Position numbers and translations under genes: made by a program
Assembly (NCBI GenBank): GCA_965240325.2
Contig: OZ251254.1
Coordinates: 682,001-746,000, forward strand
Reading direction: 5' to 3'
From: Rebecca billardiae RCC1528
Lineage: Eukaryota > Haptophyta
Length of the DNA: 64,000 nucleotides
Notes under the pieces: model-generated
The model's input: only the letters and a program-made list of their open reading frames with translations
Told to the model about the DNA's origin: nothing
Database searches by the model: none
In this document: piece by piece, positions 22,705 through 30,515 of the stretch
Layout: each line of letters opens with the position of its first letter
Numbering within the stretch: the stretch's first letter is position 1

Positions 22705-23385
22705 GATAGCCGCGGGCGGAAGCATGCCCGGCAACGCCGGCGGCTGCGCCATCGCCGGCGTGGGCAGCGCGCCGGGGGGCGGGCCGGCGGCGGCAGCGGC
22801 GGCGGTGGCGGCGGCGGCAGACGCGGCGCCGCCGAGCGCGTGCGGCGCTGCGCCCACGGCGAGTGCGGCGGCGGCGGCGGCGGCGGCCGTGCCCGGCTTG
22901 GGCGCGGAGCCCGGCTGGATGCTCGCGGGCACGCCCTCGACCGTCACCGTCCGCGCCACGAGCGCCTTCCCGAAGCCGTCGGCGTCGCCCATCTCGACGT
23001 AACCCACGCCGAGGCAGCGGCCGCTGCCGGCGTCGGTGATGAGGCGCACGTTGGCGACGGGGCCGAAGGCGGCACACGCGTCGCTCACGAGCTCCCGGGT
23101 CGCGCCGGGCGCGAGCTGGCGCAGGATCAGCGTGAACTCAGACGTCGCCGAGCTCGACCAGCCCGTCGCGCGCCGGCGCGGCCGCTCGTCCGCGCGCGGC
23201 GGCGGCGAGCGCGAGCGCGAGCGCGAGCGGCGCGAGCGGCGGGGCGGCGAGCCGCGCCGGCGCGGGGGCGAGCGCTCATCGCGCCGGCGCCGGTCGCGTG
23301 AGCGCCGGTCGCGCTCGTACGGCGAGCCGCGCTCGTCGCGCTCGTCGCGCCAGCTGCGCCGGTGGTACTCGCGCGGCGACGGCAT
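21444..23385 (-). CDS. RBM39: RBM39/CAPER-like SR splicing factor lacking RRM2
   Basis: Two exons: 23385-22186 and 21863-21444, about 539 aa. The phase-0 intron has donor GTGTGC and acceptor GCGCAG. The N-terminus (1-75) is an RS/RE domain. Residues about 82-165 are an RRM equivalent to RBM39 RRM1 (FTLILRQLAPGATRELVSDA, VANVRLITDAGSGRCLGVGY). Where RRM2 should follow there are about 180 residues of Ala/Pro/Gly low complexity with poly-Pro. Next come TRTSLMSKLAANAQ, matching the family linker, and after the intron a U2AF-homology-type third RRM (GMFDRLSDEAS, ECSKLATAGAVLHCAADRWS, GFVYVRFEAVRDCVAAVSRM, DGRFFAKQRILA). The C-terminal Pro-rich tail is short. RBM39/Rsd1 proteins bridge U2AF/SF3b at 3' splice sites. 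It is head-to-head with DNAAF10. Confidence 0.8.
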
Positions 23386-23700
23386 CGTCCTGCGCTGCGG
23401 CGGCTGCGCTGCTCAGCTCTACTGTGTTCAAACCCCCAGTTTCCAGGTCTCTCTTCGGAGAGCGTGCGATGAAGGATGGCGCGGCAACCTGCCACCGTGA
23501 GCCTTACGCACGTTAAAACAAATAAACTGTAGATCTGTCTTTGGAGCCTTGGTCCTGGCAGTGACCTTGAACACGGCCCTTGCTTGCCTTGGTCCCCGTG
23601 CGGCCCCGGGCTCCGCCATCGCCCGAGCTCGAGAGCGGCAGCTGAACGCGCGACGACAGGTAGCGGCTCTGCTGGACGCGGGCCAGCGACAACGGTCACG
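23386..23700. promoter_or_regulatory. Divergent promoter between RBM39-like and DNAAF10 genes
   Basis: 315 bp with reduced GC. It carries AATAAACTGTAGATCTG at about 23520-23536 and a CCTTGGTCC site (about 23548-23556), which is the reverse complement of the GGACCAAGG found in the 17.5-kb divergent promoter. Function is inferred from position. Confidence 0.45.
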
Positions 23701-25484
23701 ATGAGCGACGCCGGCGCGGACGTGATGAAAAAGCCGCAGATCATCGAGCACGCGCGCAAGTCGGTGACCCAGACGGTCTACGAGACCCGCTGGGTCCCTT
23801 CCTCCGCGCGCTTCGTCGTGCTCGGCTCGCCGCCCCGCGGCTCGGGCCTGATTCAGATCTACTCGCTCAACAAGGGCGAGCTCGAGCTGCTGCACGAGGT
23901 CCGGCCGCACGCGCATCGGAGCGGGTGCGGAGGAGGGCAGATGGGCGGGATAGGCGGAGGAGCGGATCGATGTGCGCGTGGGCGAGCTCGACGCGCGGCC
24001 GCTCACGCCGTGCACGCCGTGCGCGCGCGCGCGCTCGCCCACGCGCCCCGCGCCCCGGCTCGGCGCCGCAGTCTGAGAAGAAGTCGCCGTTCAAGTGCGG
24101 CACTTTCGGCGCGTCGTCGCTCGCCGAGCGGCACCTGTCGACTGGCAACTTTGACGGCAAGCTCAACGTGTGGTACGCGCGCGACGCGCGCCACGCGCGC
24201 GCGCGCCGCGGCCGCGCGCGGCCGCCGGCTCACCGTGCGCCGGGGCGTGCGCGCGCGCGTGCCGTCGCGCCGTCGCGCCTCGCGCCTCGCGCAGGGACCT
24301 GGACCACCTGGACACGCCGGTCTTCACGGCGAGCGCGCACGAGGGGCTGATCAACTGCATCGACGGCGTCGGCGGCGTGCGCGGCGCGGGCGCGCCAGAG
24401 GTGGCGACGGGCGGGCGCGACGGCCGCGCGTGCGTGTGGGATTTGCGAGTGGACGGCGCGGCGGTGGCGGCGCTCGAGCCGACGGCGGGGGACGTGGCGC
24501 GGGACTGCTGGACCGTGGCGTTCGGCGACGCGCACTCCGCCGACGAGCGCGCCCTCGCCGCCGGGTACGACAACGGCGACGTGAAGCTGCTCGACCTCCG
24601 AGCCGGAAAAGTCCGGTGGGAGACCAACGTGCAGAACGGCGTGTGCGGGCTGCAGTTCGACCGGCCGGACATTCAGGCGAACAAGCTGGTGGTCACCACG
24701 CTCGAGTCGCGGTACCGCGTGTACGACATGCGCACGCACCACCCGGTGCTCGGCTACTCGATGCTCTCGCAGGTGCGCGCGCACGGCCGCCGCGCGGCCG
24801 TCGACAGCCGGCGCCGCCGCGCGCGCGCCGCGCTGGCTGGCCCCCGCCGCGGGCCGCCCCCCGCCTCCGCGCTCACACGGCCGCCGCCTGCCGCCGCCTG
24901 CCGCCGCCTGCCGCGCCCGCGCCCGCAGGAGGCGCACGAGTCGACCGTGTGGTCCGTCGCGCACCTGCCGCAGAACCGCGACGTGTTCATGACGTGCGGC
25001 GGCAACGGCTCGCTCGAGCTTTGGAAGTACGCCTACCCCGCGCAGCGCCGGGTGAAGGACAAGGTGCGGCGCAGCCGCGGAGACGCGCGGCGAAGCGCGG
25101 CCGCGCGCGGCGAAGCGCGGCGCGGCGCGCGCGTGCTCGGGTCGGCTGGCGGGCTGGCCGAGCGCCGGGCGCCGCGCGCCGAGCGCCGCGCGGGCTGCGC
25201 GCGCGGCTGCACCGCGCTGACCGCCGCCTGCCCTCCGCGCGTGCTCCGCGCTGCGCCGCTCCCCGCTCCCTCGGCGGTCCGCTCCCCCCCCCCACTCCTC
25301 CCCCTCGCAGGACGGGCACGAGAAGGGCGTGCTCGGCCAGGTGAGCCAGCTGCAGAAGGCGACGCTCTCGACGCAGCCCATCTCCTCCTTCGACTGGCAC
25401 GCGGACAAGGAGGGCCTGGCGGTGATGGGCGTGCTCGACCAGACGTTCCGGGTGGTGGCAGTCACAAAGCTGGGCAAGGTGTGA
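23701..25484 (+). CDS. DNAAF10: Dynein axonemal assembly factor 10 (WDR92/Monad)
   Basis: Five exons: 23701-23898, 24072-24172, 24295-24772, 24929-25063 and 25311-25484. All introns are GT-AG and all phases fit, giving about 361 aa, close to the usual ~357. Near-colinear family signatures are KPQIIEHARKS, SARFVVLGSPPRGSGLIQIY, SPFKCGTFGASSL, GLINCIDGVGG, APEVATGGRDGRACVWDLR, RDCWTVAFGDAHS, AAGYDNGDVKLLDLR, VRWETNVQNGVCGLQFDR, HESTVWSVAHLPQNRDVFMT and TLSTQPISSFDWHADKEGL. The protein is a seven-bladed WD40 propeller that works with the R2TP-like/prefoldin co-chaperones in preassembling axonemal dynein arms in the cytoplasm. It supports a motile-flagellate host. It shares its promoter with the RBM39-like gene. 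Confidence 0.95.
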
Positions 25485-26009
25485 CAGCGTGACGGCACAG
25501 GCCCACGGCCCCACGGTCTGGACGGCAGGCGTGCGCACGCCGAGTCGGTCGGCGCGCCCGCTGGGGGCCGGGGCGCTCCGCCGCGGCGCAGCACGTCAAC
25601 AGTGGCCGCGGGACGTGGACACGTGCCGCCCGCGCTCTCGGCCTGCTCGGCGACGTTGACGTTCCCGTCCGAGACTACCGAACCCCCCGACGATCACGAT
25701 GGCCCGACGAGGTCCGTTACGTCACACTACAGCTCGGGCGGGCGAGTAATATTATATATATATATACTATTAAGTATTATTTTAAATATATATTTTATTA
25801 TTATAATAATATAAATTATATTACTACTAAGGCGCGTTTGCGCTGACGGCTGGCGGAGCCCTAGACGACTCGTCGTCTCAGTCATCATCGGCCGCATATA
25901 GGGGTCATCATCGCCAGCACATCAGTCGTCATCAGCAGGCGGTGCCCCAGGGCTCCGACGGTGGGCGCGTGCGGCGCGCGGCGCGCGCTAAGCAGCCGCG
26001 CGGCGGCCG
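25485..26009. other. Convergent intergenic region with TA-rich island
   Basis: This lies between the 3' ends of DNAAF10 (+) and the ER protein (-). Bases about 25746-25832 are almost pure A/T (TATATATATA, then TTATTATAATAATATAAATT), the strongest composition switch in this part of the window. It may serve termination or polyadenylation for both genes; that is inference. Confidence 0.5.
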
Positions 26010-27212
26010 TCACAACTCCGACTTGGCCGGCGGCGAGGGCTTCGCCTGCTTTTTCCCGCCGCCGCCCGCGCCACCGGCATCGAGCTCGGTCGCCAGCTTG
26101 AGCACCGCGTGCTTGGGCGTCGCGGTGACGTACGTGTACAGCCCCTCGACGAGCGCGAGCACGCGGCTGTCCGAGCCGTCCCTCCAACCGCCGCGCGGGG
26201 GCGGAGGCGCGCTGCCGTCGGCAGCGGCGGCGGCGGCGGCAGGGGTGGGCGAGGAGGGCGGCGGCGCGTCGGCGCCGTGGGTGCCCGGGCAGCTGTCCTC
26301 GAGGACGCGCGGCGTCTCCTTCGCCGACGCGCCGTATAGCAGCAGCGCGGGCGCGCACGCCTCCGCGCTCGGCTCGAGCAGCTCGCTGCCCCACGGCAGC
26401 GCCGCGCCGCCGTCGTCGTCGCCGCCGCCGCCGCCTGTTTTCGCGCCGCGCTTTTTGTTTTTGCTCTTCGAGGGCGCGAGGTCCCAGCGGTAGAAGGCGA
26501 GCGTGGCGTTGAGCAGCGCCGAGCGCGCGGAGGCGCGCGCGATCGCCTCCACCGCGCGGCTCAGCTCCGCGCCGCGCTCCCCCGCGCCGCCCGGCGGCGG
26601 GCGCACGAGCACGGCCACGTCGTGCGCCGAATCCAGGATGGCCGCCGACCAGTTGGTGGCGGCCACGGCGCGGAGGGCGGAGGGCGCGGCGGGCTTGGCG
26701 GGCGGCGGCGCGGCGCGGCCGGGCGCGGGCGAGGGTGGCGGCGCGGCCTGCGCGTCCGCCTTCTCGAGCAGCGCCGCCGCGCGCCCCGCGGCGCAGCCCT
26801 CCACCCGCGCCTCGCAGAAGTGCGCGGTGGTCCCGTCGAGGACGGCGCGGACGAGCTCGTCCTCGCCGTCCTCGCGCACGGCCTCGCACGCGCGCTTGCG
26901 CGAGGAGAGGGCGGGGAGCGCGCAGACCTTCTCCATCTCGTCCTCCACGCTCGAGTACAGGCTCGCGCCGTACTCCTGCTTCAGCCAGCGCTTCGTCTGC
27001 GCCTTCTGCACCTTGCCGATCGCCTCCGCCTTGGCGTCGCGGTGCTTGTCGAGCTCGGCGCGCGTCGAGGCGAGGGAGCCGAGGAGCGAGCGGGTGAGGA
27101 GCGCGCACGCGGTGCAGCGCTCGTCCGCGCTCGGCGCGGCGCCCGCCGCGGGAGCCGTGTACAGCACTAGCGGCAGCAGCAGCAGCAGCGCGGGCGGCGC
27201 GCCCGCGCGCAT
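26010..27212 (-). CDS. ER-lumen canopy/saposin-like plus thioredoxin-like protein with KSEL tail
   Basis: Single exon, about 400 aa from ATG 27212; an upstream in-frame ATG at 27242 adds ten residues before the signal peptide. Residues 1-25 are a signal peptide (MRAGAPPALLLLLPLVLYTA). Then comes a Cys pattern like canopy/MIR-interacting saposin-like proteins: ERCTACALL, the YSSVEDEMEKVC segment, RKRACEAVREDGEDELV and AHFCEARVEGC. After a Pro/Ala linker, ATNWSAAILDSAHDVAVLV, the ATLAFYRWDLA stretch and CAPALLLYGAS resemble a degenerate thioredoxin fold without a CxxC active site. The protein ends in AKSEL, a variant of the KDEL retrieval signal, so residence in the ER is likely. A chaperone role in protein folding is an inference. 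Confidence 0.65.
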   Translation of the reverse strand: MRAGAPPALLLLLPLVLYTAPAAGAAPSADERCTACALLTRSLLGSLASTRAELDKHRDAKAEAIGKVQKAQTKRWLKQEYGASLYSSVEDEMEKVCALPALSSRKRACEAVREDGEDELVRAVLDGTTAHFCEARVEGCAAGRAAALLEKADAQAAPPPSPAPGRAAPPPAKPAAPSALRAVAATNWSAAILDSAHDVAVLVRPPPGGAGERGAELSRAVEAIARASARSALLNATLAFYRWDLAPSKSKNKKRGAKTGGGGGDDDGGAALPWGSELLEPSAEACAPALLLYGASAKETPRVLEDSCPGTHGADAPPPSSPTPAAAAAAADGSAPPPPRGGWRDGSDSRVLALVEGLYTYVTATPKHAVLKLATELDAGGAGGGGKKQAKPSPPAKSEL

Positions 27213-27555
27213 GCTGGCTGGGCGTGCGACGCGATGCAGCACAGAGCGGCGTCGCGAAGCGCAGCCACCTCATCGTTCCGGGCGGGCCTCGGCGCAGGAC
27301 AAGTCCGGGGGCGAGCCCGTCGGTTTTCCGTTTTTGTGCCGCGGGGCGGTTTATTTGCTCTCAGGGAAGAATTCGTCGCGGACAACTGCTGCCAACGGTC
27401 GCGCCAGCGACGCCTCACTCTCAGCCAGTGAGCAGGGCATCAGCACTCCGAAGTGTCAGCGGCCGGCGACGGCAGCAGCCCGCCCAGTCTGGAAAGCGAC
27501 AGGCCACCACGGCGCGCCGTCTCTCACTCGTCACGCATCTGCGCGGGCGCCGACT
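27213..27555. other. Spacer between two minus-strand genes
   Basis: This is the promoter side of the ER protein and the 3' side of the multicopper oxidase. No gene is seen. It includes a T-rich stretch at about 27320-27360. Confidence 0.4.
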
Positions 27556-29424
27556 TTACGCCGGCGAATAAGGCGGCGGAGGCAGCGGCGGAGACGGCGC
27601 GGGCTTCACGCTCACGCCGCGCACGGCTGTCGCCGTCGGCACGGGGACAACGACCATCACGCTCGGAGCGGAAGAGGCTGGCGCGTCTGCCGCGCCCGGC
27701 TCCGCAGGCGTACGAGCCGCGCCTGCCTCGCGCTGCCGCCGCCGCCGGCGCAGGAGCCACCACGCCCCGGCGCCACACAGCGCGAGGCCCACCGCGCCCC
27801 CCGCTGACAGCCCCACTAGCAGAGGCACGTCCGCGGCCGCGGCTGCGCCCTCCGACACGTAGGCAAAGCCACGCCCGCCAGCGCCGCGGTAGCAGGTGGC
27901 GTCTACCTGCTCCGCGCCCGCCCACGTGGTGCCCGGCGTGCCCGTGATCTCGGCCACTGCCATCATCCCCTCGTCCTCGTGCTCCAGCCGGTGGCAGTGC
28001 AGCACCTGCTCGCCCACGAACGTGTCAGCCTGGAAGCGAACGGTCGCGCCGTCGCCGCCCGGTGTGAGCAGTGTGTCGTGCCAGTCGCCTGTGCGCAGGT
28101 AGCCGTGCGCGCCCGGGTCGAGGCGGGTGATCTGGAAGGGGTTGATGTGCAGGTGGAAGGGGTGCCTGCCCACCCCGCGCAGCGTCCACTCGTGCACCGC
28201 GCCCACCGCCAGCTCCGTGATGGGCGCGTGGTCCGGTGCAAACCTCTCCCCGTTGATCTGACGGCCGCCCCCCAGCGCCACCTCGAACGAGCTCGCCACG
28301 CTCGCGGAGGCGTGGGAGCCGGTGAGGTCGACGAGGTAGCACGGGCGCGTGACGGCGAAGGACGGGAGGTCCGCCGTGGCCTCCGGCTCCCCACTCACCT
28401 CCACGCTGAGCACGCTCCCCGTCCACAGCCCGCCCCCACCGCCGCGGCCGCCGCGGCGCCCATCACCCTGCAGCGCGCGGCCGCGCTCGCCGCCGCTGCG
28501 GAGGCTGTAGGAGCCCGCCGCTCGGCATCGCAGTGCGTAGTCCGCGCGCGCGCCGGGGTACATGAGCACCGTCTCCACGGCGCGCGGCGCCACCGCGAGG
28601 TAGACGCCGTCCTTCGCGAGCAGCCCGATCTCGCAGCCGGGCAGCGCGAGCTCCAGCCGGGACTCGACGGCCGCATACAGCGTGCGCCAGCGGTACCACC
28701 GGCCCGCGCGCAGTCGCACGACCGGCTCGAACTGGCCGTTGGCGAGCATGGCGTCGACGTGCTCGCCCGAGACGCGGTGCAGCTCGCCGCCCGCGCGGCG
28801 CTCGATCCCCGCGAGCACCTCCGTGTCCACGTGCGTGAGCACGAGCACCACCTCCTCGAGCGAGCCCAGCTCGGGCGGCAGCTCCCCCGGCGCGTCCTCC
28901 ACAATCAGCATGCCCGCCGCGCCGCCGCCGGCCTGCACCGCGGTGGAGCCGTGGTGGTGCGGGTGGTACCAGTGCGTGCCGCCCATGTGGAACGCGGGGA
29001 TCGCGTACTCGTACTCGAACGACTCGCCCGGCTCGACCTGCACGAAGACGCTGTCGGCGGGCGCGGCGCTCGACACGTGAAGACCGTGCGTGTGCAGGTT
29101 GGTCGTGTTCACGTCGCCGAGCTCGTTGTGGCCCGTGCTCGACGCGCCGTTGGCGCCGAGCTCGTTCGACAGCGTGACGTGCACCGCGTCGCCCGCCCGC
29201 ACGCGCAGCGTCGGCCCGGGGATGGCGCCGTCGAAGCCGCGCGTCCAGAAGGACGCGCCCGACGGCGCGTTGTACTCGAGCGCGCTCAGGGCGAGGTCGA
29301 CGCGGAGCGTGCCGTCAGACGACGCGTGCGAGGGCGGCGGCGAGAGGTCGGCGTTGCGCGCGGAGTAGTCGATGCCCGCGACGCAGACGCCCAGGGTGGC
29401 GAGCACGAGCGTGCGCACGCGCAT
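27556..29424 (-). CDS. Membrane-anchored multicopper oxidase
   Basis: Single exon, about 622 aa from ATG 29424, which opens the signal peptide MRVRTLVLATLGVCVAG. Three cupredoxin domains are implied by the full set of copper motifs: NLHTHGLH and HWYHPHHHGS (domain 1), HPFHLHINPF, and VLHCHRLEHEDEGMM (domain 3, giving the T1 Cys, two His and an axial Met). All ten expected His and the Cys are present, so the enzyme should be active. Near the C-terminus VPLLVGLSAGGAVGLALCGAGAWWLL is a TM helix followed by RRRRRQR and a Pro-rich tail, so the catalytic part faces the cell exterior or the lumen. Candidate roles are ferroxidase (high-affinity iron uptake), Mn/Cu oxidation or phenol oxidation; sequence alone does not decide. 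Confidence 0.9.
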   Translation of the reverse strand: MRVRTLVLATLGVCVAGIDYSARNADLSPPPSHASSDGTLRVDLALSALEYNAPSGASFWTRGFDGAIPGPTLRVRAGDAVHVTLSNELGANGASSTGHNELGDVNTTNLHTHGLHVSSAAPADSVFVQVEPGESFEYEYAIPAFHMGGTHWYHPHHHGSTAVQAGGGAAGMLIVEDAPGELPPELGSLEEVVLVLTHVDTEVLAGIERRAGGELHRVSGEHVDAMLANGQFEPVVRLRAGRWYRWRTLYAAVESRLELALPGCEIGLLAKDGVYLAVAPRAVETVLMYPGARADYALRCRAAGSYSLRSGGERGRALQGDGRRGGRGGGGGLWTGSVLSVEVSGEPEATADLPSFAVTRPCYLVDLTGSHASASVASSFEVALGGGRQINGERFAPDHAPITELAVGAVHEWTLRGVGRHPFHLHINPFQITRLDPGAHGYLRTGDWHDTLLTPGGDGATVRFQADTFVGEQVLHCHRLEHEDEGMMAVAEITGTPGTTWAGAEQVDATCYRGAGGRGFAYVSEGAAAAADVPLLVGLSAGGAVGLALCGAGAWWLLRRRRRQREAGAARTPAEPGAADAPASSAPSVMVVVPVPTATAVRGVSVKPAPSPPLPPPPYSPA

Positions 29425-30515
29425 GGCGAGATGGCGCGACGCTCGGCCGGGCACGCAAGGACGCTCGTTCGTCGTCGCGAGCGAAAGCGCGGTTTCCGCG
29501 ACATGTCGCTCTCGCCTCTGCCCTCTGGCGATCGCCAGCTACTAGTCTACTATACTCCGACAGTAGGGGGGTAAAGTTCGTCAGTAGTCGTTTACTCAGC
29601 AGTACTGTATGTATGATGATACAGTACACAGACGTACAGTCACTGTACAGTGTCAGTAGGAACAGGCTGCGCTCACGAGACACGACGTACGTCACACGAG
29701 TCTCAGACTCATATAGCATTAGCAGCGACGATGATGTCACGATGAGTCTCAGCCGCCAGTCTGTACTCATTATTATTCGTCTATGATTTAACGACACAGG
29801 TAGGACGACGCGGGTCTCCTGATTCGTCGGCGGCAGTGCCCGATCGTCGACACGAAGTCGGCGCTGGTGGCAGAGCATAGCCTGCACCGCGATATCGTAA
29901 ATAAGCTCGAGCGCGGCCTTGAGCTGCTGAAGCGCGATCCTGACCTGCGCTGGCGCGGCTGAGTCGCCGGCTCGCATGGACCTGCTGTGCGGTGTCGGGT
30001 GTGCCCCGAGCACTACTCCAGCAGTACTCGTCGACGATGATGTTATTTCATTATTATATTATATATATATATTATTCGGTGATTATCAGTTCTTATATTC
30101 CGAAATGTTTGGCACATATATTGTTTGGCGCCGTCGACGCCCCCTGCCTCGACCGTCGACCGGGTGGCGGGTGCCGGCGCACAGACGCGCACTCAGCGAG
30201 CGCCGCTGACTCAGCCCAACCGGTGACAGCAGCGGCATCAGTGAGCCGGCCCGTATGGACGACGAAGTGCTGACGGCGCTAACAGTCCCGGGCCCCATTA
30301 TCAGCGCGGCAGCGCAGCCTGTCGCCCCGTCCCCCTGCCGAGTGCCGCGCAGCGCCCGCCCCGGCGCCGCGCGAGCAGCCGACCAGTCTGCTGACCAGCC
30401 GGCGGCTCGGGGCCCAGCGGCCGCGCCGCCGTGCCCCGCCCATCGCCGCCGCTCACACCGACGGCGCTTCGGCGCGGCCGGCGGCAGCCCCAACCAGCCG
30501 CCTACCCAAGGGTGC
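29425..30515. other. Intergenic region with TA-rich island
   Basis: The promoter side of the multicopper oxidase is unusually rich in GTAC/ACAGT-type short words (29580-29700). Dispersed repeat R1 copy B follows at 29761-29870. A TA-rich island (ATTATATTATATATATATAT-like) lies at about 30040-30080. No gene is recognised before the CCT1 stop codon at 30516. Confidence 0.45.
29761..29870 (+). repeat. Dispersed repeat R1, copy B
   Basis: About 100 bp match copy C (42461-42561, inverted) nearly base for base, including GATTCGTCGGCGGCAGTGCC and CGATCGTCGACACGAAGTCG. The first half matches copy A (17589-17632). Relative to copy A, a short insertion (ATTATTCGT) precedes CTATGATTTAACG. Confidence 0.85.
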
